Of a stretch of 64,000 bases of DNA, positions 62,601-63,654 are shown in pieces; the stretch's first letter is position 1; every line of letters begins with the position of its first letter. The translations under genes and the position numbers were made by a program. The stretch comes from Molanna angustata (Eukaryota; Arthropoda; Insecta; Trichoptera; Molannidae). Under the pieces are notes generated by a model. The model was not told the origin of the DNA. It saw only the letters and a program-made list of their open reading frames with translations, and made no database searches. Where the stretch lies: the NCBI GenBank assembly GCA_963576475.1, contig OY754990.1, forward strand, positions 11,959,061-12,023,060. Direction: 5' to 3'.

Positions 62601-63217
62601 AGAGTAATGCATATGGTGCACTATGAATTTTTATTGCAAATGTGCTCCATAAAAATTCATTTGGCGATTAACAAGTTATAGAGAAAGAAGGGTCATTTGT
62701 ATAGTCCTAATTATAATATCAATCAGAAAATGATTTTTTTTAATTCAACGTTACATAGTGCAATGAATCACTATTTTTTTTCTGTGTATCAGCATAATAC
62801 ATAAAAATTAAAGAGTCCACAGAAAAACGTTGATGAAAAAGAAATAGAATATTCTTGTGTGTGACAAAAATCATAGATACGAAAGACAGTGTAGTCTACA
62901 TATGAAATGAAATATCCTAACATGTATAAACATATTACAAGAGTGTTTTCAAATGATATATGTAATTGTGGTGCACGTGTCTTCTTCCAAACAATTGATC
63001 CGACGTCAAACAAGGACATCTGTAACGAGAGGTGAAAAGCTTTGTTTTTCTTAAAAGATGTTAATGTTACGGGTTGTGATCCCGGCTATAAATATTAATA
63101 ATAGACTGACCTTCATGAATTCCCTGAATTTTCCAATCTCCCTGTGTATGACGTCGCGTTTCTCTTCCTCAATGTCAGCTTCTTGAAGGATTCGATTTCT
63201 CTTATTTATTTCCTCTT
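11575..63217 (-). CDS. RBM25: RNA-binding protein 25 (RBM25), 16 exons, 5'-partial
   Basis: Joined exons (minus): 63217-63111, 47199-46946, 43900-43817, 38719-38618, 36614-36462, 35235-35074, 32280-32130, 30610-30488, 29488-29391, 29034-28923, 24958-24845, 23554-23428, 22557-22408, 21607-21291, 14606-14451, 11667-11575. The sum is 2303 nt, giving 766 residues plus TGA, with every junction phase-compatible and AG/GT bounded. Order: helical segment (1-35), R/E/D-rich domain (about 36-232), conserved block ending DPKYY (about 233-286), charged helix (287-410), Pro/Ser/Gly linker (411-528), VREVFN and LVPLDYGE motifs (about 529-575), RD/His-rich insert (579-655), PWI domain (about 656-766; core RPWINKKIIEYIG). 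Human RBM25 has the same order with an N-terminal RRM, whose exons must lie beyond 64000. Known family role: nuclear spliceosome-associated regulator of 5' splice-site choice, with PWI binding nucleic acid. Insect identity and expression are inferred. Confidence 0.95.
11862..11945. repeat. Dispersed repeat, inverted copy of 3525-3602
   Basis: Carries ACGTCACACCGCGCAGACAT and ATCCACGGTCGCCCGTTGGT, the reverse complement of the copy at 3525. It lies in the last RBM25 intron, about 200 bp upstream (in gene sense) of the terminal exon. Confidence 0.6.
12206..12245 (+). mobile_element. Solo end of MITE family 1
   Basis: TATACTAGATGTCGTAGTTA followed by GCAAATTTTGTATGAATC equals the left end of the 330-bp MITE family, then the match stops. 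Confidence 0.7.
12293..13232 (+). pseudogene. 5'-truncated LINE, reverse transcriptase C-terminus and 3' tail
   Basis: An open frame of 175 codons (to the stop near 12833) reads LGFILRATKQFKNTDSLVVL, FNSLIRSGLEFGSTVWNPNY and ISAIERIQKKFIKQ, the conserved C-terminal region of Jockey/CR1-type LINE reverse transcriptases. The YxDD catalytic core is missing, so it is truncated. The 3' UTR continues to a (ATAAA)n tail at about 13200-13232. A similar 3' end occurs at 17200-17510. It is intronic, opposite in sense to RBM25. Confidence 0.85.
13233..13672. other. Intronic sequence, nothing recognised
   Basis: No gene, RNA or repeat recognised between the LINE tail and the MITE. Confidence 0.4.
13673..13975 (+). 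mobile_element. MITE family 1, copy 2 (left end missing)
   Basis: Shares AGACCACATCGTTTTTCTAT, AGAACAGTTATCTAGGATGT and the ACTCACTTTTTGCACGGAGT segment. It ends in a diverged TIR (GAAAATCTATG). The first roughly 30 bp of the family are absent. Confidence 0.75.
14451..14606 (-). CDS. RBM25: RBM25 exon 15 (PWI domain core)
   Basis: A 156-nt exon, phase 0 at both ends, with acceptor TGTGTTGCAG and donor GTACGT. It encodes IDVPLMEKKIRPWINKKIIE, YIGEPEPTLVDFICSKVLAG and SAPQGILDDVQM. It contains the Pro-Trp-Ile signature and aligns closely with human MERRIRPWINKKIIEYIGEE. The PWI domain binds single- and double-stranded nucleic acid. Confidence 0.97.
14833..15012 (+). mobile_element. SINE family A, copy 2
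   Basis: Starts GTCGGCCGTTGTGGATCAGT and ends near ATTTAACATAGTCCTACTG. It is more diverged than copy 1 and has a deletion after the B-box. Confidence 0.75.
15013..15450 (+). repeat. Partial copy of a ~1-kb dispersed element
   Basis: Contains TTGATTTGTTCAAGAGAATT, TCACGGCTTTTTCAACTTTG and CTTATAACTTTTGATCCGCT, repeated with small changes at 15885-16345. The copy lacks the right half. Confidence 0.7.
15590..15762 (+). mobile_element. tRNA-derived SINE, family C
   Basis: The head GGTCGATGGCAGAGTGGTTA with B-box-like GAGTTTGAATCCTGTGCG resembles a Ser/Leu-type tRNA. The body carries AGCACAAGCATTTATGCTAA. An inverted copy lies at 61998-62160, so this is a SINE and not a tRNA gene. Confidence 0.7.
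15796..15870. mobile_element. hAT-like terminal fragment
   Basis: CAGAGGTCGGCAACCTGCAG followed by CTCGCGAGCC and TGCGGCTCTTTAG is typical of hAT ends with sub-terminal GGCTCT motifs. A GTGGCTCTTTAAA motif at 21096-21108 may be the far side of the same element, now separated by later insertions and the 55-bp array. Confidence 0.55.
15885..16918. mobile_element. ~1-kb dispersed non-coding element with short TIRs
   Basis: Left end TTCCAACTGTCGATTTG and right end CTATCGACAGTTGGATCTCA are inverted over about 12 bp. The right half (from about 16430) recurs at 32690-33178 with few changes, both ending CATGTGTTACATGCAACTAG. The interior holds a (TG)n run at 16087-16140 and no coding frame. Transposon class unknown. 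Confidence 0.7.
16919..21010. repeat. ~55-bp AT-rich tandem array, about 4 kb
   Basis: Degenerate units such as GTTATTTTTTGGAAAAGGGG, TATTATTTTTGTAGAAAAGT, GGTGTTATTATTCGC repeat some 70 times, each holding two related halves. It is interrupted at about 17200-17515 by a LINE 3' end. It lies in the RBM25 intron between exons 14 and 15 and accounts for most of that intron. Its open frames are repeat artefacts. Confidence 0.9.
17200..17515 (+). mobile_element. LINE 3' UTR fragment inside the 55-bp array
   Basis: Sequence ending TAACAGCTGTTTTGTTTCCC and an AAATAAATAAATAAAT tail matches the 3' region of the LINE at 12293-13232 (GTAATTGGCTTA, AGCTGTTGTATCC). It interrupts the array, so it inserted after array formation. 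Confidence 0.65.
21291..21607 (-). CDS. RBM25: RBM25 exon 14 (RD/His insert plus start of PWI)
   Basis: A 317-nt exon with acceptor ATTATTTCCAG and donor GTAGGA. The first part encodes THSPAKVSGSSHHSHHSRR, an RD/RE repeat, GGPKEHHHRS and a Gly/Pro/Asp-rich stretch. The last third encodes EEKRRQVKSLIDKIPTQKDA followed by LFAFKLDCSQ, the first helix of the PWI domain. Human RBM25 has only about a dozen residues between LVPLDYGE and EEKRKHIKSLIEKIP, so roughly 75 residues are extra here. It is strongly GC-rich. Confidence 0.94.
21786..22318 (+). repeat. Dispersed ~540-bp repeat, copy 1
   Basis: Shares GATTATCAACTAGTATCATG, TTATCGATTATAGACTAAAG, ACTCGTTTGGA-like end and intervening sequence with 45540-46070 and, inverted, with 63655-64000. 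It is non-coding and lies about 90 bp downstream of RBM25 exon 13. Confidence 0.75.
22408..22557 (-). CDS. RBM25: RBM25 exon 13 (VREVFN...LVPLDYGE)
   Basis: A 150-nt exon with acceptor GGGTATTTCAG and donor GTATTC. It encodes EAKGKRRKMDVREVFNTEEE, an acidic run, HHRRRPLVPLDYGE and QPPPP. Human RBM25 has the equivalent KRKKLPVDSVFN, acidic stretch and RKLVPLDYGE, so the match is diagnostic. Confidence 0.94.
22868..23075 (+). mobile_element. tRNA-derived SINE, family B
   Basis: Head GTCGACCGCCGTGGCACAGT with B-box GGGTTCGATTCCCAGC. The tail GGAAGAAATTGCCATACGGC ... GGTGCAAGGAAGTGTTTATT is shared with fragments at 7345-7515. The Pol III boxes are intact but the tail is SINE-like. Confidence 0.75.
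23140..23412. repeat. Dispersed repeat, inverted copy near 52880-53035
   Basis: TCTTGAAGTAAAATATATGG and GAATAATATTCATACAATTT recur inverted near 52940-53020. The two are about 30 kb apart. Class unknown. Confidence 0.55.
23428..23554 (-). CDS. RBM25: RBM25 exon 12 (SPISISM segment)
   Basis: A 127-nt exon with acceptor TTTTCACAG and donor GTATTA. It encodes DKSDSNSPISISMHIKHHTH, then YNVSMSMVQNTYTHSSPGQQ. The PISISM core occupies the place of the human segment preceding the basic VDSVFN motif. It ends with a single G that pairs with exon 13 to make Val. Confidence 0.86.
23670..23752. repeat. (CATA)n followed by dispersed tail
   Basis: A CATACATACATACATACATA run leads to ATCACGCCGTTTCCCTATTT and GGGTAGGCAGAG. 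Related tails after CATA runs are at 16680-16765, 32945-33025, 47450-47520 and 51980-52085, suggesting a common non-LTR element end. Confidence 0.55.
23758..24042. repeat. Perfect 285-bp palindrome
   Basis: Arms of about 133 bp appear perfectly complementary (left ATCTCAATAGAGACGAAGTT ... TTGCGCAACGTTC; right GAACGTTGCGCAAGCGCATA ... CTCTATTGAGATAATTAAAA) around a loop of about 19 nt. Related but non-palindromic elements are at 30860-31110 and 44540-44706. It seems to be an inverted duplication of one transposon end, in the intron between exons 11 and 12. Confidence 0.9.
24043..24844. other. Intronic AT-rich sequence with a small shared repeat
   Basis: AAGAAGGTTCCGGCTAAAAT and GATATTCTATAACGCTGAAA at 24366-24440 recur at 60237-60312. 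Otherwise nothing recognised. Confidence 0.5.
24845..24958 (-). CDS. RBM25: RBM25 exon 11 (linker)
   Basis: A 114-nt exon, phase 0 at both ends, with acceptor GATTAATATAG and donor GTATGT. It encodes DIGDSRSPSSMDRMKHMDMD, then DGRSMTPPPLPSDIPRPQ. It is Met/Asp/Pro-rich and linker-like. Identity rests on frame, splice signals and position. Confidence 0.82.
25744..25888 (+). pseudogene. THAP-domain relic
   Basis: The plus strand reads SKVHKCCAVPKCTNTTKKTP, then TEVFVFVPREKKEK and a stop; after a +1 shift, RNK-stop-LNFARRDTSEFY. The C-x2-4-C start (CCAVPKC), FVFVP and (W)L-FARRD are the THAP zinc-finger landmarks; the conserved Trp is replaced by TGA. Only the N-terminal part exists, so it is a dead fragment. 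THAP domains occur in P-element-type transposases and host proteins; surrounding repeats favour a transposon origin. Confidence 0.7.
26637..27225. mobile_element. TIR element family 2, ~590 bp
   Basis: Ends TAGGCCCGATATTACAGTCG and, inverted, ATGGGCCGGTATTACAGTGT. It contains CTCCCCTTAACATTAATCTTG (inverted) and TGTGTGGCGCCACC. A longer inverted copy is at 48614-49466; related members with TATTTCAG ends are at 34025-34962 and 60640-60950. The ends resemble PIF/Harbinger-type non-autonomous elements, but that is an inference. Confidence 0.75.
27428..27632 (+). repeat. Direct repeat, unit 1 (pair with 28070-28262)
   Basis: TATGACGTCGTGCGCTCTGA, TCATAAAATGGCGGAC and TTCAATGATTTTTTTCTTAC match the unit at 28070-28262 in the same order, about 640 bp apart. 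The units may be the long terminal parts of one element or a duplication. Confidence 0.75.
28070..28262 (+). repeat. Direct repeat, unit 2 (pair with 27428-27632)
   Basis: GTGACGTCATGCGCTCTGAT, ACATAAAATGGCGGACAAAC and AATTTCAATGATTTTTTCTT. Same order and strand as unit 1, with roughly 85% identity by eye. Confidence 0.75.
28923..29034 (-). CDS. RBM25: RBM25 exon 10 (Pro/Gly/Ser linker)
   Basis: A 112-nt exon with acceptor TGTTTCAG and donor GTTGGT. It encodes PGGDVGGSPLPSDGGSTPPR followed by PPATPPRSSRGSTPPMQ. This low-complexity linker is poorly conserved between species. Assignment rests on phase (the incoming base completes the Ser codon from exon 9), splice sites and elevated GC. Confidence 0.85.
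29391..29488 (-). CDS. RBM25: RBM25 exon 9
   Basis: A 98-nt exon with acceptor TTTTATTTTCAG and donor GTATTT. It encodes AREROR-like charged sequence (actual: ARERQRKHNERYLQERATRE) then MPAHAEPIDSDS, and ends with AG of a split Ser codon. An RNase H-bearing LINE fragment begins about 80 bp upstream of its acceptor on the same strand. Confidence 0.9.
29571..30010 (-). pseudogene. LINE fragment with RNase H domain
   Basis: An uninterrupted frame of about 144 codons reads ENPEAVEWIQGNTVSNSIVR, ILTDSQAAIKAL, IMWVPGHSNIAGNCRADELA and CADQRWSEKSTCSIARQTWP. TDSQAAI and WVPGHSxIxGNxxADELA are RNase H landmarks of R1/I-type LINE ORF2. The first Asp strand (YTDGS) is missing because the copy is truncated against an ATTTA-rich junction at about 30010. 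Sense orientation relative to RBM25, about 80 bp upstream of exon 9. The same family's end is at 52370-52850. Confidence 0.85.
30488..30610 (-). CDS. RBM25: RBM25 exon 8
   Basis: A 123-nt exon, phase 0 at both ends, with acceptor TTTGTCGTAG and donor GTATTC. It encodes IKRQRDELYKPRILIDVNME followed by QSLQKEREEQRMKEREEARQE, a charged helical segment before the linker. It continues in frame into exon 9. Confidence 0.9.
30860..31110. mobile_element. TIR element related to the 23.8-kb palindrome
   Basis: The outer inverted repeats TTGACAATAACATCTCAATA ... and ...TATTGAGATGTTATTGTCAA enclose a left half homologous to the palindrome arm (GGGCTTACGACCTGTCATCG) and a different right half. It probably represents the ancestral, asymmetric element. 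Confidence 0.75.
31376..31606 (-). mobile_element. SINE family A, copy 3
   Basis: Reverse complement of copy 1: CCGGGAATCGAACCCGGGAC, TCAGATACCCAACCCACTGA and ending GTCGAC. The best-preserved B-box of the family. The 3' end has ATTATTATTATTATTTATTA. Confidence 0.8.
31650..32095 (+). pseudogene. RTE-like LINE ORF C-terminal fragment
   Basis: The plus strand reads CVEAWTLKVGTINRLEAFDI, RMLRISWTDMVSNVEVLR and stop; further on TVKLCKTSYFGHIMRGEKYS, then KGKIEGCRGVGRK, and finally IREWTG. LGHIxRxxKY and IxGKIEGxRGxGR are hallmarks of the C-terminal part of RTE-type LINEs. Several stops interrupt it. It ends about 35 bp from the donor of RBM25 exon 7. Confidence 0.8.
32130..32280 (-). CDS. RBM25: RBM25 exon 7 (charged helix)
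   Basis: A 151-nt exon with acceptor ATTTTTCAG and donor GTATTT. It encodes GKELQRRLADRVREADSDLK, then DREKEKAELEEIRNKVFSSE and VENPSEEFEK, matching the human block that follows DPKYYRG. LINE fragments lie within about 40 bp on both sides (a fragment ending near 32095 and another beginning near 32320), yet the splice sites are intact. Confidence 0.92.
32320..32660 (+). pseudogene. LINE reverse transcriptase C-terminal fragment
   Basis: One frame gives EYLDQLCEDIKCRNLHTKVL, a shifted frame gives QVQAARLWNHIPSQLRVSLT and HNTFKRNLRNHFFTHNT. The LWNxxPxxLR ... FKxxLxxH pattern is typical of the end of Jockey/CR1-type ORF2. Frameshifted and truncated; begins about 40 bp before the RBM25 exon 7 acceptor. 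Confidence 0.75.
32690..33178. mobile_element. Right half of the ~1-kb element (copy of 16430-16918)
   Basis: TTTAACTGCCTATATTTCCA, GCAGTCGCCTATACACAATA and CTATCGCTATCGACAGTTGG follow in the same order as at 16430-16918. Directly abuts the LINE fragment on its left, suggesting insertion into it. Confidence 0.75.
33235..33470 (-). pseudogene. LINE ORF2 C-terminal fragment
   Basis: The minus strand reads VVYYDRCFGLSGSINWNALP, PDVRSA and stop, then TYTKGLKTAIYYLN. The INWNALPPDVRSA...LK pattern matches the last residues of LINE ORF2. Broken by stops. Confidence 0.65.
33564..33656. repeat. Short tandem repeat (~32 bp, about 3 units)
   Basis: AATCAGATCTATACCAAATC and AGTTCAATACAA repeat just under three times with almost no divergence. 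Confidence 0.85.
34025..34962. mobile_element. TIR element family 2, TATTTCAG subfamily, ~940 bp
   Basis: The left end GCAGTATTTCAGTCGGCCCT and right end AGGGCCAACTGATATCTCGG are inverted. TAACTCAACGTTTCTGGCGG and TTAATCTTGAGTTAAGTATT also occur inverted at 60640-60950. Non-coding. About 110 bp downstream of RBM25 exon 6. Confidence 0.7.
35074..35235 (-). CDS. RBM25: RBM25 exon 6 (LRNWE...FLEDYDDERDDPKYY)
   Basis: A 162-nt exon with acceptor GCGTTTTAG and donor GTCAGT. It encodes LRNWETRERRKAKEHEKDKE and ends AKKLKEFLEDYDDERDDPKYY. This is one of the most conserved RBM25 segments (human: RLRNWE ... FLEDYDDDRDDPKYYRG) and on its own identifies the gene. The split codon AA|A gives Lys where human has Arg. 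Confidence 0.95.
35236..36044. other. Intronic sequence, no repeat recognised
   Basis: AT-rich intron between exons 5 and 6. No protein-like frame. Confidence 0.4.
36045..36230. repeat. Degenerate ~26-bp repeats (ATGACCCTCTGG)
   Basis: ATGACCCTCTGGGCACATGA, TACGACCCTATGGGTTAAAA, TATGACCCTCTGGACATAAA and further degraded units repeat seven or so times; an isolated unit lies at 35311-35332. Confidence 0.7.
36462..36614 (-). CDS. RBM25: RBM25 exon 5
   Basis: A 153-nt exon with acceptor TTTACAG and donor GTAAAA. It encodes ERERE, then AAMKSTTTAPTSRVDSRKEK, then EMEEEARERKKTDKRAREKE and AAYQER. The Thr/Ser/Pro island interrupts the charged repeat. It begins with one base and ends with two bases of split codons (symmetric). 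It corresponds to the end of the mixed-charge domain leading into the conserved LRNWE block. Confidence 0.92.
36835..37590. repeat. 19-bp and ~26-bp short tandem array with T15A15
   Basis: At 36890-37050, GTTACCTTGATATTGGAAA units repeat every 19 bp. At 37180-37590, longer units of GAATATATGAAGTTGCCTT, CACCTTGAAAATACCAAGTT and GTCCAGAAAATACTAAGTT follow. Between them T15 then A15 (37141-37170) makes a perfect hairpin. In the intron between exons 4 and 5. Confidence 0.9.
38440..38577 (+). pseudogene. RTE-type LINE C-terminal fragment
   Basis: RWSNDIVQLVGRTW, then (after a shift) ERVEADRRGLYPAVEG. RWSDDIxxxAGxxWMxxAQDRxxWxxxEEAxxQQW is the usual end of insect RTE ORFs; DNA GGCCTATATCCAGCAGTGGA is characteristic. 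Ends about 40 bp from the donor of RBM25 exon 4. Confidence 0.8.
38618..38719 (-). CDS. RBM25: RBM25 exon 4 (RE repeat)
   Basis: A 102-nt exon with acceptor TCCTCAG and donor GTAATT. It encodes an almost pure Glu-Arg repeat with two Lys substitutions. It has the same phase class as exon 3 and near-identical content, suggesting these exons may have arisen by duplication. It is also frame-neutral if skipped. A LINE 3' fragment ends about 40 bp downstream of its donor. Confidence 0.9.
38720..39750. other. Intronic sequence with possible LINE 3' UTR remnants
   Basis: 39060-39260 is rich in TTGTTGTGTTGTT and ends with A-rich GTAAATATAAAAAAAAAAGG, as in a LINE tail. Nothing else recognised. Confidence 0.35.
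39755..43470. repeat. 79-bp / 34-39-bp higher-order tandem array
   Basis: Core unit (79 bp): CAGTGTAGTATTACTGTAGC, AAATAATAATAACTACACAG, TTACCTATTTTGTATGTAAT, GAGCATGTAAAGAAGAGAA. From about 40790 a short unit ending GCATTTAATGAGAAAA (34 bp) or GCATTTAATTTAATGAGAAAA (39 bp) alternates with it. The 40.2-40.8-kb stretch is nearly homogeneous and the edges decay into diverged units. Each unit carries inverted words AACAGTGTAGT and ACTACACAGTT (10 of 11 bases pair). It fills the intron between exons 3 and 4. Confidence 0.95.
43817..43900 (-). CDS. RBM25: RBM25 exon 3 (RE repeat)
   Basis: An 84-nt exon with acceptor TCTACAG and donor GTATAT. It encodes SRDRERERERERERERE-type repeats. One base completes the incoming AGG codon and two bases are left at the end, so the length is a multiple of three and the exon could be skipped without frameshift. 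It lies alone between a 3.3-kb tandem array (to about 43.4 kb) and repeat debris at 44.3-45.4 kb. Confidence 0.9.
44290..44340. repeat. Short dispersed repeat (ATATGCGCAAACATTGGATT)
   Basis: TATTGCATATGCGCAAACAT followed by TGGATTTTTTTTCCCTG recurs inverted just outside the palindrome family at 24070-24115 and 31115-31175. It is probably another part of that transposon family. Confidence 0.6.
44500..44706. mobile_element. Third element of the 23.8-kb palindrome family
   Basis: Contains GGTGAACGTTGCGCAAGCGC through GTCTCTATTGAGATAG, and on the other side the ATAGAACTTTCAAAAATTGA segment shared with 31020-31045 (inverted). It confirms the asymmetric arrangement of the family. Confidence 0.7.
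44871..45350 (-). repeat. Three ~165-bp tandem copies of a LINE-like segment
   Basis: Units start TTTTATCAAGTTTATCCATA at 44871, 45033 and 45201, each with a (TA)n run of changing length. On the minus strand each encodes MDKLLHYGERTLKVSIPTIF and NTLPSGMDKLDK, which resembles a LINE ORF end. Copies are almost identical, so the duplication is recent. Confidence 0.85.
45505..46072 (+). repeat. Dispersed ~540-bp repeat, copy 2
   Basis: About 85-90% alike by eye to 21786-22318, with an expanded (GT)n run at 45636-45657 and a left extension CCAAGGGTATATAGTG that also begins the copy at the window end. Confidence 0.75.
46090..46928. mobile_element. Foldback-like element with subrepeat termini
   Basis: The left arm (46100-46262) is made of short repeats such as ATTATTCGAAAAACAATTAT and TTCGAATCACATTTTTTCGA. 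The right arm (46800-46925) has the inverted set (TTCGGAAAATTGTTATTCGA, ACAATTGTGTTTCGAAG). Between them sit a MITE (46298-46625) and unique sequence. The layout resembles Drosophila FB elements. Ends about 20 bp from the exon 2 donor. Confidence 0.65.
46298..46625 (+). mobile_element. MITE family 1, copy 3
   Basis: Bounded by CATAGATTTTTATTATAATA and TAATAAAAATCTATG, with ACATCGTTTTTCCATAGAGA inside. Nested in the foldback-like element. Confidence 0.85.
46946..47199 (-). CDS. RBM25: RBM25 exon 2 (R/D/E-rich mixed-charge domain)
   Basis: Starts in phase 0 after ATACAG (QQEEAKEESRRKKEQEEQ...) and ends with AG before donor GTCAGT. It encodes the start of the mixed-charge domain: a KEK/HHH stretch, then long RD/RE dipeptide repeats, then SMSREKARSKERDRKSRRRS, which resembles an SR-like segment. 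In human RBM25 this domain directs nuclear speckle localisation. A CAG three codons into the exon (CAACAG) could serve as an alternative acceptor. The plus-strand reading of this exon is a meaningless Ser/Leu repeat. Confidence 0.93.
47200..47717. other. Intron 1 of window, start
   Basis: Includes a pyrimidine-rich acceptor side for exon 2 and a dispersed tail near 47450-47520 (GCAGGCAGAGGGAACCGAAA). No gene. Confidence 0.4.
47718..48276. mobile_element. TIR element family 3, ~560 bp
   Basis: The ends ATAGGCTCATTCCATACGAA (ATCAACAC) and, inverted, ATAGGATCATTCCATATGAA (ATCAACAC) match at 26 of 28 positions. Possible TA target duplication. The interior is AT-rich and non-coding. Only one copy seen in this window. 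Confidence 0.8.
48277..48613. other. Intronic sequence, nothing recognised
   Basis: Between two TIR elements. No protein-like frame of note. Confidence 0.4.
48614..49466. mobile_element. TIR element family 2, copy with ~280-bp insertion
   Basis: Inverted relative to 26637-27225: GGGCCGGTATTACAGTCTCT at the left, CGGTGGCGCCACACAACAAA inside, and TACTGTAATATCGGGCCTAT at the right end. From about 49158 to 49440 an unrelated segment (containing CTGAGGAGGGAATGGTTAGT and ending in AATAAAATAAATATAG) interrupts the right end. Confidence 0.75.
49467..50125. other. Intronic AT-rich sequence, nothing recognised
   Basis: No repeats or protein-like frames recognised. Confidence 0.4.
50126..50368 (-). 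CDS. Candidate second exon of nested open frame
   Basis: Follows an acceptor AATTTTTTGCAG and continues the frame from 50755 as ICLKMLSMDIKMCLEISIAA, then TTHKRQYTCPNPYE and an AT-rich hydrophobic tail ending at a stop, 80 codons. With the first exon this makes 99 residues. The first 40 residues look more protein-like than the tail; a possible donor (CC|GTATGAG) inside could remove the tail. No family recognised. It may be an untranslated or chance frame. Confidence 0.25.
   Translation of the reverse strand: MCLKMLSMDIKMCLEISIAATTHKRQYTCPNPYEIILKCYTLILYIFFCLFMFSHHVFLLSETYFPSDFDFLILTVMFTW
50755..50811 (-). CDS. Candidate first coding exon inside RBM25 intron 1
   Basis: ATG at 50811-50809 opens MDAETKLLLAEMTCPPRIH and runs straight to a strong donor (CAT|GTGAGT) in phase 0. 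The roughly 100 bases before the ATG are locally GC-rich against a very AT-rich intron, as for a promoter/5' UTR; a tiny MATG upstream frame precedes it. I do not recognise the peptide. It could pair with the open exon at 50368 (nested gene) or, also in phase 0, with RBM25 exon 2 at 47199 (alternative first exon giving an RBM25 form without the RRM). Confidence 0.35.
50812..52360. other. Intronic AT-rich sequence; locally GC-rich near 50840-50900
   Basis: 50840-50900 (TCTTCCGTTTATGCGCTCCC, GACGACCGGCTGTGGCACTC) is the possible promoter/5' UTR of the short open frame starting at 50811. The rest is featureless except a dispersed tail at 51980-52085. Confidence 0.4.
52370..52850 (+). pseudogene. 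LINE ORF2 end and 3' UTR (same family as 29571-30010)
   Basis: RWSEESTCSVAKQTWPKYYH overlaps the QRWSEKSTCSIARQTWP of the fragment at 29571. It continues in shifted frames with YHYCRACQDEEEEETVVHFL, CHCPALSRIRRSSLGS and ends ISHSG-stop. The C-x2-C-x8+-H-x4-C pattern is the usual C-terminal zinc motif. The 3' UTR has GGGAACAGCCCCATTGTGAT and ends AAAAAAA. Confidence 0.8.
53643..53890 (-). pseudogene. Inverted second copy of the same LINE 3' end
   Basis: Contains the reverse complement of the 3' UTR (GCAGTTCTTAAGGAGAACAC, CCTTTGTGATACCACAATGG) and coding end (GGCATGCTCTGCAGCAATCA). About 800 bp from the plus-strand copy. Confidence 0.75.
53891..55265. other. Intronic AT-rich sequence, nothing recognised
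   Basis: Includes an 88-codon plus-strand frame from 54415 and a 71-codon minus-strand frame overlapping it. Neither has domain-like content, and each lacks flanking splice or promoter support. Confidence 0.4.
55268..55635 (+). pseudogene. LINE ORF2 last residues and 3' UTR with (AAATA)n tail
   Basis: LAPILYSGMPEMTKSVKSPA then KFKQQCMYFLCGRFT-stop, in the style of LINE C-termini (LP..I......FK..L...L). A G/T-rich 3' UTR and an AAATAAATAAATAAA tail at about 55625 follow. Confidence 0.65.
55795..56125 (-). mobile_element. MITE family 1, copy 4
   Basis: Inverted copy: GAGTGAGTCATGGTATATTG, CTGTTCTCTAAACCTTAATA and end TATTATAATAAAAATCTATG. Right end (in plus orientation) intact; left end diverged. 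Confidence 0.85.
56840..58260. repeat. 91-bp tandem array with three-unit higher-order pattern
   Basis: About 15.5 copies of CTGACTCTCAAACGCTTCTA, TCCTAGGAGATATCCACCAC, TTTGTGAAAATTCATAGAAT, TTATCAAACAGACAGAATAT. Diagnostic sites (CATAGAATT or CATACAATT; AGACAGAA or AGACTGAA) show the order g/tg, g/ag, c/ag repeating from about 57.26 to 58.0 kb. The edge copies (56840 and 58210-58260) are more diverged. Confidence 0.95.
58590..59220 (+). pseudogene. LINE fragment with degraded RNase H domain
   Basis: ILSDSQAAIIALNSPSMTQK-stop, then GHAGVEGNERADKTR, and after that a segment with LTGHCRLGDVY-like and CKEVTEMSHYLV-like pieces in shifted frames. DSQAAI and GHxGVxGNExAD are RNase H landmarks; several stops and shifts break it. 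A different family from 29571. Confidence 0.8.
59221..60639. other. Intronic sequence with small repeat
   Basis: A 64-codon frame from 59939 (CRPHGLCHTRTHAHT...) arises from a CACG microsatellite and is not protein-like throughout. 60237-60312 repeats 24366-24440. Otherwise nothing recognised. Confidence 0.4.
60640..60950. mobile_element. Partial inverted copy of the 34025-34962 element
   Basis: Matches reverse complement of 34025-34330: AGTTATTTGTAGTAAAAATG, CTCAAGATTAAGACACGCGA, GGGGAAGATTAGGTACTGAA and the end ATACCGGGCCTATG. Confidence 0.7.
60981..61028. repeat. Half copy of the 4046-4142 hairpin element
   Basis: Matches the right arm of the hairpin at 4046-4142 with two or three differences. 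It sits directly after a TIR-element copy ending near 60950. Confidence 0.7.
61029..61997. other. Intronic sequence with possible LINE crumb
   Basis: 61645-61700 reads GLRWKDDVRKGNYSRVRMQS, which faintly resembles the RWSDD region at the end of RTE LINEs, too short to be sure. The rest is unremarkable. Confidence 0.35.
61998..62160 (-). mobile_element. SINE family C, second copy
   Basis: Reverse complement of the family at 15590: ATGCTTGTGCTATAGGTGAA, GTGGCAGGATTCGAACTCAC and CTCTGCCATCAGCG. Better B-box than copy 1; anticodon-arm region disturbed. Confidence 0.7.
62161..63110. other. Intronic sequence with possible LINE crumb
   Basis: 62465-62560 reads RLEDxGR-like DWKTKADDRWQWRLKLKEAE and GLYGL, resembling the DRxxWRxxVxEAxxLxGL end of LINE ORFs. 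The rest, up to the exon 1 donor, shows nothing. Confidence 0.35.
63111..63217 (-). CDS. RBM25: RBM25 exon 1 of window (conserved helical segment)
   Basis: First RBM25 exon visible in the window. The acceptor ends TTTTCAG at 63218-63220 and the donor is GTCAGT from 63110 downward. It opens with two bases completing a codon begun in an exon outside the window and ends in phase 0. It encodes EEINKRNRILQEAD followed by EEEKRDVIHREIGKFREFMK, which aligns with the human RBM25 stretch just before its RE-rich domain. The exon is GC-richer than its surroundings. It joins in phase to the exon at 47199, leaving a 15.9-kb intron. Confidence 0.92.
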
Positions 63218-63654
63218 CTGAAAACAAAATAAGTATTTCAATTTAAATATTTCCCTATTTCGCTACTTCAACCACCACACGCTCTGCATATGGGGACTGT
63301 AATCGGCCCCTTTTCAGAACGCTAAATGAGCAGCGACAAAGGAATGCATAACACGAAATGTAGCTCATAGAGCCCTCTATATTAGCAATCTCAATTGCCT
63401 TTTTACCAATTTGAAAATAAAAATTACAAATTACAAGTTTCCTGAACTTATTTATTTATTTATTTATAATAAACAAGACATTTTACATAAAGAGATTTGA
63501 CAACAATAATAAAGATATATTCAATAAAATATATACATATTATAAATATTTAAGACTGAGACAGTGGAAGGGTACACATACACATCCAGACCATTAACAC
63601 TCTCTTGCGCTTTGCTGTCAATTAGAGATTTTGCTCTCCAATATGCTAGGGATA
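63218..63654. other. Intron upstream of first visible RBM25 exon
   Basis: Contains a TTATTTATTTATTTATAATA run near 63450. No gene seen; the RRM-coding exons must lie further upstream, outside the window. Confidence 0.45.
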
